Source: Eubacteriales bacterium
GTDB taxonomy: Bacteria > Bacillota > Clostridia > Oscillospirales > Butyricicoccaceae
Direction of reading: 5' to 3'
DNA: 64,000 bases
Assembly (NCBI GenBank): GCA_030524205.1
Contig: JAUNGZ010000004.1
Location: 42,756-106,755, forward strand
Both the position numbers and the translations under genes were made by a program. This document shows, one piece after another, positions 8,343-16,538 of this stretch (positions within the stretch are counted from its first letter, which is position 1; each line of letters starts with the position of its first letter). The notes beneath the pieces were generated by a model that saw nothing but the letters and a program-made list of their open reading frames with translations, did no database searches and was not told the DNA's origin.

Positions 8343-9725
8343 TTATTGATCGTGTTTTTCCAAACAAATGCGAGTTTCTGTCACTCTAAGTTCTTTATGA
8401 AGATGCAATGCCATAAGTACAGTGATGATAGCTGAAATCACATCACTGATGGGCTGTGCATAAAGAATACCATTAAGCCCCCAAAGTTCAGGTAAAATAA
8501 ATATGATTGGAAGAAAGCAAATACCCTGTCTGCAAGCTCCGAGAATAAAACCAGCTCTTGCTTTTCCAAGTGCAAGAAATAGTGAGGAATATACTGTGTA
8601 AAATCCAAATAAGAAAAATGAAAAGCCATTTGCCATAAGCGATCTATGCCCTACGGAAATCATTTCAGCATTTCCTTCTGTTGCAAACTGTGAAACAATT
8701 TGAGCAGAAAACAATATCATTACCAAACCGACAATTACACAAAAAGCAGTAGACCAAATTATTGATGTTTTTATCGCCTCTCTAAGACGATTGAAATTCT
8801 TTGCGCCATAGCTAAATCCAGCAATAGGTTGAAAACCTTTGAGGAATCCAAAGACAACCAGAGTACCCATGGAGGTAACTCTGGTAACTGCGCCCATTCC
8901 AGCAATTACTGAGTCACTATATCCGCTACCTGCCCTATTTATCAATGCAATAGAAAGACTGGTAAGAAGTTGGAAAGTAAGTGTTGGGATACCGATTTTC
9001 AATATTTCTGTTAAAATTTGTTTTGTTGGAGCAAACGCCTTTAGACTGAACGAAAAAGCACTCTTTTTACGAACAACATAAATTACATATACAAGTGTCG
9101 AAGCAATTTGTGAAATTGCAGTTGCGATTGCGGCCCCGGCAACTCCCATATTAAGGCTATAAATGAAAATCGGGTCTAGTATGACATTTATTATGGCTCC
9201 CAATAACAAGGCACACATAGTTGTTTTGGAGGCCCCTTCACTTGCAACAATGTTATTCATCGTTACATTAAATACATTGAAAATACAAGAAATAACATAA
9301 ATTTGAGCGTATGATACCGCATAAGGCATGATGGTATCTGTTGCACCCAAAACAGATAAAATTGGTTTCAATAAAATTGTTGTTAGAATAATGATGATTG
9401 CTCCAATAGAAATACTACTGTAAAGAGCGGTACTAGCCACTTTGTTAGCAGTTTCTCGATCACCATGGCCTAAGAGCCTTGATAAATACGACGCCGCTCC
9501 GTTTCCAAACATCAATCCTAATCCGACAACAACCTGTCCTAAAGGAAAGACAATAGAGATTGCTCCCATCTGACTTTCGCCAAGTCCTCCTACAAAGTAG
9601 GCATCCACCAAATTGTAGAGAGCGTTAATTAGCATACCTATCATTATCGGTATGCCAAGAGACATAAGTGCCTTGGGGATAGGGGCCTTCCCTAAAAGTT
9701 CCATTTTGTTGTTACTACCATTCAT
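8343..9725 (-). CDS. MATE-family efflux transporter (ICE cargo)
   Basis: 460 aa from ATG at 9725 (AAAGGAG 8 bases upstream). About twelve hydrophobic segments in two similar halves; the N-half has GIPIMIGMLINALYNLVDAYFVGG and the C-half GFLKGFQPIAGFSYGAKN, both typical of multidrug/Na+ or H+ antiporters of the MATE (DinF/MepA) group. It probably exports drugs or toxic cations from the cytoplasm. The gene is AT-rich compared with the ICE backbone and is divergent from a PadR regulator with shared palindromic operators, so the pair is an acquired, ligand-controlled resistance cassette. The substrate is unknown. Confidence 0.92.
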   Translation of the reverse strand: MNGSNNKMELLGKAPIPKALMSLGIPIMIGMLINALYNLVDAYFVGGLGESQMGAISIVFPLGQVVVGLGLMFGNGAASYLSRLLGHGDRETANKVASTALYSSISIGAIIIILTTILLKPILSVLGATDTIMPYAVSYAQIYVISCIFNVFNVTMNNIVASEGASKTTMCALLLGAIINVILDPIFIYSLNMGVAGAAIATAISQIASTLVYVIYVVRKKSAFSFSLKAFAPTKQILTEILKIGIPTLTFQLLTSLSIALINRAGSGYSDSVIAGMGAVTRVTSMGTLVVFGFLKGFQPIAGFSYGAKNFNRLREAIKTSIIWSTAFCVIVGLVMILFSAQIVSQFATEGNAEMISVGHRSLMANGFSFFLFGFYTVYSSLFLALGKARAGFILGACRQGICFLPIIFILPELWGLNGILYAQPISDVISAIITVLMALHLHKELRVTETRICLEKHDQ

Positions 9726-9764
9726 TTGTAAAACTCCTTTCACATTCAACTATATATTACACTA

Positions 9765-9777
9765 CTATAAATTATAG
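9765..9777. promoter_or_regulatory. PadR operator copy 1
   Basis: CTATAAATTATAG, a perfect odd palindrome, downstream of the MATE -10 box. Confidence 0.7.
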
Positions 9778-9791
9778 CATTGTGTGAGAAC

Positions 9792-9820
9792 ATACTACTA
9801 TAAATTATAGCAGTTGTCAA
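9792..9820 (-). promoter_or_regulatory. MATE promoter with embedded operator
   Basis: On the minus strand TTGACA (9820-9815), 17 bp, TAGTAT (9797-9792). The spacer holds the second operator CTATAAATTATAG (9798-9810), so bound PadR would block polymerase. Confidence 0.8.
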
Positions 9821-9841
9821 GTGTGAGGATTTAGATAAGAC

Positions 9842-9879
9842 TTGACAGAAAGTATAAAATCAAATACTATAATTTATAG
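9842..9879 (+). promoter_or_regulatory. padR promoter with overlapping operator
   Basis: TTGACA (9842-9847), 17 bp, TACTAT (9865-9870). The third palindrome CTATAATTTATAG (9867-9879) overlaps the -10 box, predicting autorepression. Confidence 0.8.
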
Positions 9880-9919
9880 CATTTCAATGTGAGTTTATAT
9901 TAAAGAGAAGGTGAATGGC

Positions 9920-10444
9920 ATGGCAACAATAGATTTAATTGTGCTTGGAATATTAAAAAAGGAACCCATGGGCGCATACGATATTCAGAAATTAGTTGAA
10001 TATCGTAATATCTCTAAATGGGTAAAGATTAGCACACCCTCAATTTATAAAAAGACAATTCAGTTAGAGGAAAAGGGATTTATAAAGGGTGAAACTGTTA
10101 AAGAGGGTAAAATGCCCGAAAAAGTGGTATATTCCCTAACGCCATCAGGCGAAAAAGAATTTGAAAAACTTATGTTTGAAACGGCATCCAAACCTATTCA
10201 TTTTTTTCTTGACTTTAATGCGGTGATTGTGAATTTAAACAATGTATCTCCTGATAATCAAAAACAATGTATTGCTGATATTGAACAAAATGTTGAAACA
10301 TTAAAAGCATATCTCGAAGAGAATCTACGGATAAAAGAAAATGTCCCAGAAATCCCTAAAACGGGAATGGCTGTCTTGCGACAACAGCTTGTTTTAGCAG
10401 ATGCTATTGAAACTTGGATTGAAGAAATAAAAAAAGAGTTATGA
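9920..10444 (+). CDS. PadR-family transcriptional regulator
   Basis: About 174 aa from ATG at 9920 (AAGGTGA upstream). N-terminal winged helix: IDLIVLGILKKEPMGAYDI then WVKISTPSIYKKTIQLEEKG and VVYSLTPSGEKEFEKL, the classic PadR pattern. The C-terminal helices (about 95-174) resemble the PadR subgroup 2 dimerisation domain. It probably represses the divergent MATE gene and itself through three near-identical palindromes, and would release on binding a MATE substrate, as LmrR-type regulators do. Confidence 0.9.
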   Translation: MATIDLIVLGILKKEPMGAYDIQKLVEYRNISKWVKISTPSIYKKTIQLEEKGFIKGETVKEGKMPEKVVYSLTPSGEKEFEKLMFETASKPIHFFLDFNAVIVNLNNVSPDNQKQCIADIEQNVETLKAYLEENLRIKENVPEIPKTGMAVLRQQLVLADAIETWIEEIKKEL

Positions 10445-10448
10445 AAAA

Positions 10449-10487
10449 ATGCTCATATCCCTAATCTTGGGGGTGTGAGCATTTTTA
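10449..10487 (+). terminator. Terminator after padR
   Basis: ATGCTCATATCCC and GGGGGTGTGAGCAT pair with two wobbles, followed by TTTTTAT. Confidence 0.75.
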
Positions 10488-10586
10488 TCAAAGAGAAAGC
10501 GAAATAAAATACTACTAAAATATAAAATTACGTTTCGTTCTCATAATCAAACCCGAAATGTAGAATAATATATGGGTGATATGAGA

Positions 10587-10943
10587 ATGTACCAAGATGA
10601 AAGACGGCTTGACTTCCACGCTTTGGGCCGGGAGATCAAGCGCAAAAGAGAGGCGAAAGGCTGGACACAGGACTACCTTGCACAGCTTGTAGACCGTACC
10701 CCTCGTTCCATCATGTATATTGAGAACCGGGGACAACATCCGAGCCTGAACACCTTTTACCAAATCGTTACCCTGCTGGACATTTCCGTTGACCAGTTTT
10801 TCTATCCTGACAGGCAAAATAGCGAAAGCGATTGCCGCCAGCATATCAACCGATTGCTGAACTCAATGGATGAAAAAGAACTGACCATCATGGAGGCCAC
10901 AGCAGAGGGACTACAAAAAGCCAGAGAAACGGAGGTCAAGTAA
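10587..10943 (+). CDS. XRE-family helix-turn-helix regulator
   Basis: 118 aa if it starts at ATG 10587, which GGGTGAT precedes by about 6 bases; ATGs at 10572 and 10581 are alternatives. Residues about 10-70 form an XRE/Cro-type HTH: ALGREIKRKREAKGWTQDYL, then RTPRSIMYIENRGQHPS and LDISVDQFFYP. The C-terminal helix may aid dimerisation. Proteins like this sit beside the relaxase in many Tn1549-type elements and are presumed to control transfer. It is one of the few plus-strand ICE backbone genes. Confidence 0.85.
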   Translation: MYQDERRLDFHALGREIKRKREAKGWTQDYLAQLVDRTPRSIMYIENRGQHPSLNTFYQIVTLLDISVDQFFYPDRQNSESDCRQHINRLLNSMDEKELTIMEATAEGLQKARETEVK

Positions 10944-10994
10944 AGAGGGCCTTCGTTTTTCGCATTTTTGCGGGCTTTTCCGGGGTTCCGCTAA

Positions 10995-11126
10995 ATGGCA
11001 AGCAATGCTTCTGTGGCCACAGAAGCTATTTTTGACATTCCGGCCTTACGGCCAGAACGCAAAAATCTGCTTGTTGGGGAGCCTCCCCAAACCCGGCCTT
11101 CGGGCCAACTTGGCCCGAAGTGGTAG
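10995..11126 (+). CDS. Possible 43-aa small protein
   Basis: An ATG frame beginning MASNASVATEAIFDIPALRP and ending inside palindrome copy 4 (PSGQLGPKW). It lacks a clear ribosome site, and a 20-base perfect palindrome sits in its 5' part, so it may be spurious. Confidence 0.25.
   Translation: MASNASVATEAIFDIPALRPERKNLLVGEPPQTRPSGQLGPKW
11007..11030 (+). terminator. Perfect 20-bp palindrome followed by T-run
   Basis: GCTTCTGTGGCCACAGAAGC (11007-11026) followed by TATTTTT. It could terminate the XRE gene, 64 bp downstream of its stop. Confidence 0.5.
11098..11120. repeat. ICE palindrome copy 4
   Basis: Full-length copy with both CTTCGGG and CCCGAAG ends, 37 bp beyond the relaxase stop. Confidence 0.92.
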
Positions 11127-11156
11127 CGTCGCTTTGCTCCTTGTGCGGCACAGTCC

Positions 11157-12560
11157 CTAACGCTCCTGTTCCTTCTTTCTGCCCGGCTCTACATAGCCCA
11201 GCAGATAGTCAATGTTCGCCTTGATCGTCGTGACCTCCTGCATATCTGCCTTGGCTTTTCGATACTCGCCGTAGAGCTTCTTTTTCTGCTCCGTCAGCTT
11301 GCGGCCTTCCTCTTTGAGTGCGTCCATCTTGGGGAGCTTCGCCCCGCCGAGGATTGCTTTGAAGTCGGCACAGGCCGCCCGGTAAAGCTCAATATCCGCC
11401 TCATGCTCCGCAAGAAATTTCCGGCTGTACTTGCTGGCCTTGTACTTCTCAAAGACAGGCCGGGTCTTGGCATACTGCACCGTTGCCGCCTTCAATTCCA
11501 TGTTAGTATGAAGGGCTGCTTCGGTGCTTTTGATTTGGTCGGACAGCTTGTGAAAACGCTCCGTTACCGCTGTGGCCTTCTGCTCCAACTGCTCATAATC
11601 GGTCAGGCCGTTGTCCTGCAAGTAGGCAAGAGCGGCGGCCATCTGTTTGAGGTTGAACACCTTGGCCCATCGTTCATATCCGGGGCCTTTCCCTTGGAGC
11701 CGGGCTTGAATGTCAATGGCAAGGCTGACCTTCTGGCGGGTCTTGCCGGGCCGCTGGCGGGAACCGGATATGGCGGCCCGTATATCAGCCTCTCCGTAAC
11801 CGTCCCCAAGCGTGTCAGAGCGCAAGCGGGTAAACCGTTCCTGACCGGGAGCCCGGAAGCTGATGGCTCCCCGGCGTTGCTTGATTTCATAGCCCGCCTG
11901 TTCCATCAGGGAGAGAAATTCCGGGAAGTCAGCGGGCCTCTTTGCAAGGGCGGTATCAATGGCGGCCCGCAGTCTGTCCTGATGGGTCAGCGGCCTTTTT
12001 CTACCTTCCACCCATTCCCCATAATTCCGAAACTTCCCCTTGCTCCGGGGCTTGGGATTTTCCACGATGGACAGTCCATTTTCCAGACACAGGCGGTCAG
12101 AGAGCCGCCGCAGAGCGAAGGAGGAGCCCCAGAAGTTTCGGAACTTCCGGGTACAGTCAAGGGTAGTGGAATTGTAGTAGATGTGCGAGTGGACATGCTC
12201 CTTGTCCGTGTGGGTCGTAACGATGAACGCATGGCGGCCCTTTGTCCAGTGCATAGCCAGCTCATAGCTTACCCGGTTTGCTTCTTCCGGGGTGATCTCT
12301 CCGGGATAGAAGGACTGGCGGATCTGATAGCACAGCACATCTTCGCCCTTCTTTTGCTCCCGGCCTGTCATGACCTTGTAGCTGGCTTTTGCCAAAAGGA
12401 ACTCAGCGGCCACCGTGGCCGGGTCGCACTCATAGGAAGATATGTATTTTCCGTCTGCCGTCTTTTCGGGATTTTTCCCGTAATCCAGACAGTCACGGAT
12501 GGCTTCGGCTATGCTTTCTCCTTCGTTTGCGTGGCGTTGCAGTAAGGTGGTCGTTGCCAG
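11157..12560 (-). CDS. Relaxase (MobA/VirD2-type) with probable CTG start
   Basis: Nicks the ICE at oriT and pilots the strand during transfer. From CTG at 12560 the product is 467 aa: N-terminus ATTTLLQRHANEGESIAEAI, then CLDYGKNPEKT, YISSYECDP and the metal-binding block AFIVTTHTDKEHVHSHIYYN (about residues 111-130). A helical, lysine-rich C-terminal half follows. The first 49 residues look like the family's conserved start, but no ATG, GTG or TTG precedes them; an in-frame TGA lies five codons before the CTG. GGGAGGG stands 7 bases upstream of the CTG, which is why I place the start there. GTG at 12413 is the only later common start and would remove the conserved N-terminus. Confidence 0.85.
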   Translation of the reverse strand: MATTTLLQRHANEGESIAEAIRDCLDYGKNPEKTADGKYISSYECDPATVAAEFLLAKASYKVMTGREQKKGEDVLCYQIRQSFYPGEITPEEANRVSYELAMHWTKGRHAFIVTTHTDKEHVHSHIYYNSTTLDCTRKFRNFWGSSFALRRLSDRLCLENGLSIVENPKPRSKGKFRNYGEWVEGRKRPLTHQDRLRAAIDTALAKRPADFPEFLSLMEQAGYEIKQRRGAISFRAPGQERFTRLRSDTLGDGYGEADIRAAISGSRQRPGKTRQKVSLAIDIQARLQGKGPGYERWAKVFNLKQMAAALAYLQDNGLTDYEQLEQKATAVTERFHKLSDQIKSTEAALHTNMELKAATVQYAKTRPVFEKYKASKYSRKFLAEHEADIELYRAACADFKAILGGAKLPKMDALKEEGRKLTEQKKKLYGEYRKAKADMQEVTTIKANIDYLLGYVEPGRKKEQER

Positions 12561-12584
12561 AGAAAATCCCTCCCTTCATAGAGA

Positions 12585-12608
12585 ACGGCGGCCCCACCGA
12601 GCCGCCGT
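12585..12608. other. Hairpin upstream of the relaxase
   Basis: ACGGCGG (12585-12591) pairs with CCGCCGT (12602-12608) in the relaxase leader, just before its ribosome site; possible attenuator. Confidence 0.35.
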
Positions 12609-12620
12609 CAGTCCGTATTG

Positions 12621-12642
12621 CTTCGGGCCAACTTGGCCCGAG
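12621..12642. repeat. ICE palindrome copy 5
   Basis: Between the relaxase leader and the stop of the 96-aa membrane protein. Confidence 0.9.
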
Positions 12643-12646
12643 GTTG

Positions 12647-12937
12647 TCAGCTTGTGATGAACTGCCGCAGAGACAGGTTCAGGCTGTCCAGACCAGTGAT
12701 AACAGCACCTGCCACCGCCTGTAAGCCATAGGGGGAAAGCAGGAACGCAATCACAAGATAGATGACACCGCCCACCGGGTAGCTGATGAAAAACAGCCCT
12801 ACACCCAGCAGGGCCATGATGACCGAGGCCACCGTCAGGAAGAAGGAGGACAGGGAAAACAGGAACAGTAGGACAGCCACAAGGACAGTCAGTAAAACCA
12901 CAAACGGAGCGGCAATCAGTTTCAAAATCAGTCTCAT
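12647..12937 (-). CDS. Small membrane protein of the ICE
   Basis: 96 aa from ATG at 12937 (AAAGGGG upstream). Two to three hydrophobic segments cover most of the length (LIAAPFVVLLTVLVAVLLFL, FLTVASVIMALLGVGLFFI, VIYLVIAFLL). It resembles the short hydrophobic proteins found between the coupling and relaxase genes of CTn-type elements. A role in the transfer channel is possible; the function is unknown. Confidence 0.7.
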   Translation of the reverse strand: MRLILKLIAAPFVVLLTVLVAVLLFLFSLSSFFLTVASVIMALLGVGLFFISYPVGGVIYLVIAFLLSPYGLQAVAGAVITGLDSLNLSLRQFITS

Positions 12938-13034
12938 AGGTTCAACCCCTTTCTATTATCTTTCTACCTATATTTTACCATGAGGGAACAGGGGGAACAA
13001 TGTTGTGGACGGTTAGTAAATCTTGTCCTGGCAC

Positions 13035-13056
13035 CTCGGGCCAAGTTGGCCCGAAG
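13035..13056. repeat. ICE palindrome copy 6
   Basis: Immediately left of the plus-strand nuclease-like cargo gene; copy 7 is the next to the right. Confidence 0.9.
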
Positions 13057-13134
13057 CTATCTTCTATGTAGAATTTTGATGAAAAAGCTGATATACTTGA
13101 ATTTTAATAGTACATAATTAGGAGGCCAGAAAAT

Positions 13135-14844
13135 ATGGCAGAATATATTCGTGAAGTTGAGAAAATTATTGATAACTACCATAAACAAAGTCCCGTATTT
13201 TCTTTGAATAGAAAAACGGCATTGTATAATGCACTAACAGTTTTTGAGGACTCTTGCCGTTTAGGTGGAACAACAGACCTTGCTCTTACGGGTGATGGTT
13301 TGGAATATTCTTTTCTAATCAGAGAGCAATTAGATTCGCTAAACGTTATGATTCAATGGATATTCCAAGACTGTTCACATAAAGACAATGATACTTTGGA
13401 TATGAATATTATCCCCAATCGGTATATGGATATTGCTGGTGTATTACAGTTTCAGGCAAAGCCATACTCACCGATTTGTAGTGCGTATATTAGTTATTCG
13501 AGAGGGCACTTTTCTGCAACGGTCAATGAAGGGCAAAAAAAGATAACTTTTGGGGACAATCCCGAAAACCGAAGTATCGTTATATCCGACATGGTAGAAT
13601 CAATTTTAAGAGATCAATCAATAGGGCTTAAATTTGCTCCGAACCAAGATTTACCTTTGGCAAACAGCAAACTCATTTCGTCTATTGAATTTTCAAACGG
13701 TCATATTTCCTATAATATGGATGAGGAAGTATGGGGGCCATTTCAAAAAATGATGGAGCGTCAATGGACTCATACGAGTGAACTGCCGGACGAATGGAAG
13801 TTTGACGCATTCTCAATAAAAGATTTCCACCAATTTTGGGTAACAACAGCTACTCTTTGCTTCATTCATATGGTAGCTTGTTTGAAAAGTGGAATTACAG
13901 GAGCCAATGTTGAGGAGGCTGTTCTTGTAAAATCTCCAACAGAATTTGCACAAATCATAGCTGACAAAACCGATGTCTCCGCTGATAGTATATCTGCTAT
14001 ATTGAAATTACTAACATACAACAGCCATTTGAAAAACAATGATATTGTATATCAACCATTTGTGGAGATTGATAACGATAAATTAGCACTTGCTCCCCAT
14101 TTGATTTTAGCCAGTAGACCTGAAAGAAATCTAATTTCACTTATCCATAAATTGCGGGACAAATCATATTTTGACCTAACAAACCTACGGGAAGGGATAA
14201 TGCAAGAGGAACTTGACGCTGGTACAAAATATTTGTCAAATGTATTAGTTGCAAAAAATAAAGCTCTTCCCGGCACCTTACCCGATGTAGATTATGCAAT
14301 ATGGGATAAAGAGAGCAATTATATCCTCATTTGTGAATTAAAGTGGCTTATTGAAGCAGACTCAACCCCCGAAGTATTTGCCAGAATACAAGATTTGGAA
14401 CATGGATGTAGTCAGGTGGCAGATATGCTTACTTATGCCCAAAATCATTGTTCCGAATTCTGTAACAAAGTGTTTGGAACTGCTACTTTGGATAAGCTAC
14501 CAGAAGTTATAGGTTGCGTTGTTTCAAAAAAAGGAATTCGGGTAGACAATTCAAACATTCCGGTAATTAGTTTACAAGCGTTGCTGAATTTGCTAAAGCG
14601 CAATAGTGTTATTGAAACGTTTGAGGCTATTAAAGGGAAAAGTTATTTACTTCCAGCTCCCCAGAACTTTGAATTTGGATTAAAAGCAATTTCTTATGCA
14701 GGATATACTTTTGAAATTCCAGCTCTAATAAAAGATCAACCCATTATTCAGGGAACATATAAGCGTATTGGCCCTAAAATTGGAAGAAATGATCCTTGCC
14801 CGTGTGGATCTGGTAAAAAGTACAAGAAATGCTGTGGGCGCTAA
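13135..14844 (+). CDS. PD-(D/E)XK-like and SEC-C domain protein (cargo, possible defence)
   Basis: 569 aa from ATG at 13135 (AGGAGGCCAGAAAAT upstream). The large N-terminal region (1-350) has no motif I recognise. About residues 380-402 read [11 protein letters not shown] then YILICELKW: an Asp followed by ExK, the layout of a PD-(D/E)XK nuclease core. The last 20 residues, [17 protein letters not shown], are a zinc-binding SEC-C motif. The gene is AT-rich, on the opposite strand to the transfer genes, lies between relaxase and mobC, and is flanked on the left by a palindrome copy. These features mark it as inserted cargo. Nuclease plus SEC-C proteins occur among defence genes, but activity is inferred only. 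Confidence 0.7.
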   Translation: MAEYIREVEKIIDNYHKQSPVFSLNRKTALYNALTVFEDSCRLGGTTDLALTGDGLEYSFLIREQLDSLNVMIQWIFQDCSHKDNDTLDMNIIPNRYMDIAGVLQFQAKPYSPICSAYISYSRGHFSATVNEGQKKITFGDNPENRSIVISDMVESILRDQSIGLKFAPNQDLPLANSKLISSIEFSNGHISYNMDEEVWGPFQKMMERQWTHTSELPDEWKFDAFSIKDFHQFWVTTATLCFIHMVACLKSGITGANVEEAVLVKSPTEFAQIIADKTDVSADSISAILKLLTYNSHLKNNDIVYQPFVEIDNDKLALAPHLILASRPERNLISLIHKLRDKSYFDLTNLREGIMQEELDAGTKYLSNVLVAKNKALPGTLPDVDYAIWDKESNYILICELKWLIEADSTPEVFARIQDLEHGCSQVADMLTYAQNHCSEFCNKVFGTATLDKLPEVIGCVVSKKGIRVDNSNIPVISLQALLNLLKRNSVIETFEAIKGKSYLLPAPQNFEFGLKAISYAGYTFEIPALIKDQPIIQGTYKRIGPKIGRNDPCPCGSGKKYKKCCGR

Positions 14845-14884
14845 AAAGGGAGGGGTACAGCCACTAAGGCCGCACCCCTCCCAA

Positions 14885-15229
14885 TCATTTCTCCACCAGC
14901 GCAGACAGCTCCATGAGTACATCCGACACCCGGCCCCAGAGCGCTTCATAGTCCCGCTGGAGCCCGGCGATCTCCTCCGGGTACACGCCGAAGGTATGGG
15001 CATGGACGGCCACCTGATTGAGATTGTTTGCACAACGCCGCTGTAAGGAAATCAGCTCTTTGACCGGGGCAAGGTCTACATGGAGGATATAGCCATTCAA
15101 GGCCATCTTCCGCACATAGGCCCCGGCGTTGGTTATGCCAGCCTCGGCCATGCGCTCCTGTATCTGGGCCAGTTCCTCCGCCGTGACCATCACATGAAGG
15201 TGTCTGTCACGCTTGCGCCGGGCGTTCAG
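14885..15229 (-). CDS. MobC-like mobilisation protein with probable CTG start
   Basis: 114 aa from CTG at 15229; helps the relaxase melt or recognise oriT. Conserved blocks: MVTAEELAQIQERMAEAGI (ribbon-helix-helix region), GAYVRKMALNGYILHVDL, then RRCANNLNQVAVHAH. The frame upstream of ATG 15190 encodes a basic NARRKRDRHLHV that belongs to the family's N-terminus. The CTG overlaps the previous gene's stop as CTGA, mimicking the common ATGA coupling, with GGGAGG 4 bases upstream. ATG at 15190 or GTG at 15193 would drop the basic arm. Confidence 0.85.
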   Translation of the reverse strand: MNARRKRDRHLHVMVTAEELAQIQERMAEAGITNAGAYVRKMALNGYILHVDLAPVKELISLQRRCANNLNQVAVHAHTFGVYPEEIAGLQRDYEALWGRVSDVLMELSALVEK

Positions 15230-15411
15230 CGTTCCTCCCGTTCCCGGCTCCGCTTGTGGGCGGGCGGCTCCTTTACCTTGTCAAGCTCCTTTTTCTCCGG
15301 CCCCTTCGGAAGCGGCGAGGGCGGCAGGTTGTTCAAAATGCCGTCCAGCATATTGTCGTTCTGTTCCTCGGACAGCTCGGCGGTATGCAAATGGTTGTCT
15401 TTCTCGTTCAT
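15226..15411 (-). CDS. Short hydrophilic ICE protein (DUF4316-like)
   Basis: 61 aa from ATG at 15411 (AAGGAGGACACC upstream). Sequence MNEKDNHLHTAELSEEQNDN ... LPPSPLPKGPEKK, with a basic C-terminus. Small proteins like this precede mobC in Tn1549-type elements. Its stop overlaps the CTG start of mobC by four bases, so the two are translationally coupled. Confidence 0.65.
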   Translation of the reverse strand: MNEKDNHLHTAELSEEQNDNMLDGILNNLPPSPLPKGPEKKELDKVKEPPAHKRSREREER

Positions 15412-15421
15412 GGTGTCCTCC

Positions 15422-16009
15422 TTATCTGTCCCCGTGGGACTTGTGGTTTTTCGGTTTCTCTGCCTCCTTGGAAGGCTCGGGCCTTTGGGCCGCTTCTTTG
15501 AGCTGGGCTGTGATGGATGGCCGGGCCGCCCGGTCAGGATTGCCCGGAGCCGGGCGCAGCTCATAGTCATCCATCTGTTTTTCCGTCAGGGGCTTCAAAT
15601 AGGCCAGCTCGCCCCAAGCCCGCATCGTGCCTCCCTCCACCATACGCCGCTCGTCAAAGTTGATGATCTCCACCGGGGCATTGCCGGGCGGCTTCGGGAA
15701 GGTGCCAAGGTCAACAGGCCGCTGAGTGGAATAATAGCGGTAATACTCTGTCTGCGCCTTTTCCCCGGTGCGCTCCTGTACCCCGGAAAGCTCTTTATAG
15801 TCAGCTATGCGTTTGGCAAAATCCTTTTCCGCCATCTGCTCATTGCTGTGGTACTTGCCCCAATAGTAGTCTTTCTGGCCGTTCTCCGTTTCCGTAAACT
15901 GCCATGTGACAAAGGGGCTGGGGGCCTTCTCGTTATGGGCCAAGGCGAAGCCCCGGCCATTGTCAAAAGTGACGGTTTTCAAAATCTCATAACCTTTGTT
16001 GATTTCTAT
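15422..16009 (-). CDS. ICE accessory protein with probable ATA start
   Basis: 195 aa if it begins at ATA 16009. AGGAGG stands exactly 7 bases upstream and the sequence EINKGYEILKTVTFDNGRGF looks like a complete N-terminus. The next in-frame Met lies well inside the protein. An upstream TTG at 16039 falls inside palindrome copy 7 and before the ribosome site. The protein contains FALAHNEKAPSPFVTWQF and YYWGKYHSNEQMAEKDF and ends in a charged tail; no enzymatic motif is seen. Related proteins accompany mobC in Tn1549-like elements. It lies 10 bp upstream of the 61-aa gene in the same operon. Confidence 0.7.
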   Translation of the reverse strand: MEINKGYEILKTVTFDNGRGFALAHNEKAPSPFVTWQFTETENGQKDYYWGKYHSNEQMAEKDFAKRIADYKELSGVQERTGEKAQTEYYRYYSTQRPVDLGTFPKPPGNAPVEIINFDERRMVEGGTMRAWGELAYLKPLTEKQMDDYELRPAPGNPDRAARPSITAQLKEAAQRPEPSKEAEKPKNHKSHGDR

Positions 16010-16029
16010 GCGGTTTCCTCCTTTCTGAC

Positions 16030-16051
16030 CTCGGGCCAAGTTGGCCCGAAG
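16030..16051. repeat. ICE palindrome copy 7
   Basis: Directly upstream of the ATA-start gene's ribosome site. Confidence 0.9.
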
Positions 16052-16175
16052 TGGGTAAATGTTACGAAATACCCGGCAAAACCGGGGCGTAAGGTATTAG
16101 GATATTCCGAGCCGGAAAACAGGGCCGGAAAGCCCCGGAATACCGGGCTTTTTCAAGGGGCAAATCGTAACAGTC
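16052..16175. other. Candidate origin of transfer (oriT)
   Basis: A 124-bp non-coding segment at the head of the mobC operon, dense in inverted repeats: GTTACGA near 16060 with TCGTAAC near 16167, CCCGG-CAAAA-CCGGG near 16073-16087, and GGGGCTTTCCGGCCC-like pairs near 16120-16150. oriT commonly lies beside mobC and the relaxase. I cannot identify a nick sequence by eye. Confidence 0.4.
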
Positions 16176-16538
16176 CTATCCCTTTTTCAGCCGCTTTTTC
16201 CTCATGCGTTCCCGGCTCCTTCGGCGGTTTCCCTCGGCCTTACAGGCTTCACAGCAATAGGCTTGCCGCCCTTCCGGGAGGAAGGGGCTCCCGCAGACAG
16301 CGCACAGCCGGGTATCCGGGTCTGGGCCGTCCTCACAGATGGAGGCCATCAGAACCGGGTCAAGGGGCAGGACGGCTTTCTGGAAGTAGCGGCAGTATGC
16401 GCCCGTCCACCATTTCCCCAGCATATAGCACTCACAGTCTAAGGGCAGACAGCCATAGTCCCGGTCATAGTTGGCGCACATATCCGTGACCAGTTTTCGG
16501 ATACCCTTTCTCTCGTCACGGGTCAGTTCCCGGCACAT
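16176..16538 (-). CDS. Cysteine-rich VLP-like protein
   Basis: 120 aa from ATG at 16538, which overlaps the stop of the preceding gene (TGATG). Cysteine clusters: MCANYDRDYGCLPLDCECYM, then WWTGAYCRYFQ, and a C-terminal CAVCGSPFLPEGRQAYCCEAC zinc-ribbon followed by an Arg/Lys tail. This matches the Cys-rich protein of Tn1549-like elements; it probably binds metal and perhaps nucleic acid. There is no strong ribosome site, so translation likely relies on coupling. Confidence 0.75.
   Translation of the reverse strand: MCRELTRDERKGIRKLVTDMCANYDRDYGCLPLDCECYMLGKWWTGAYCRYFQKAVLPLDPVLMASICEDGPDPDTRLCAVCGSPFLPEGRQAYCCEACKAEGNRRRSRERMRKKRLKKG

Noticed and set aside
8343-10444. Treating the MATE/PadR pair as a known named resistance determinant
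   Set aside because: Only family membership is supported; the substrate and a specific gene name cannot be read from the sequence.
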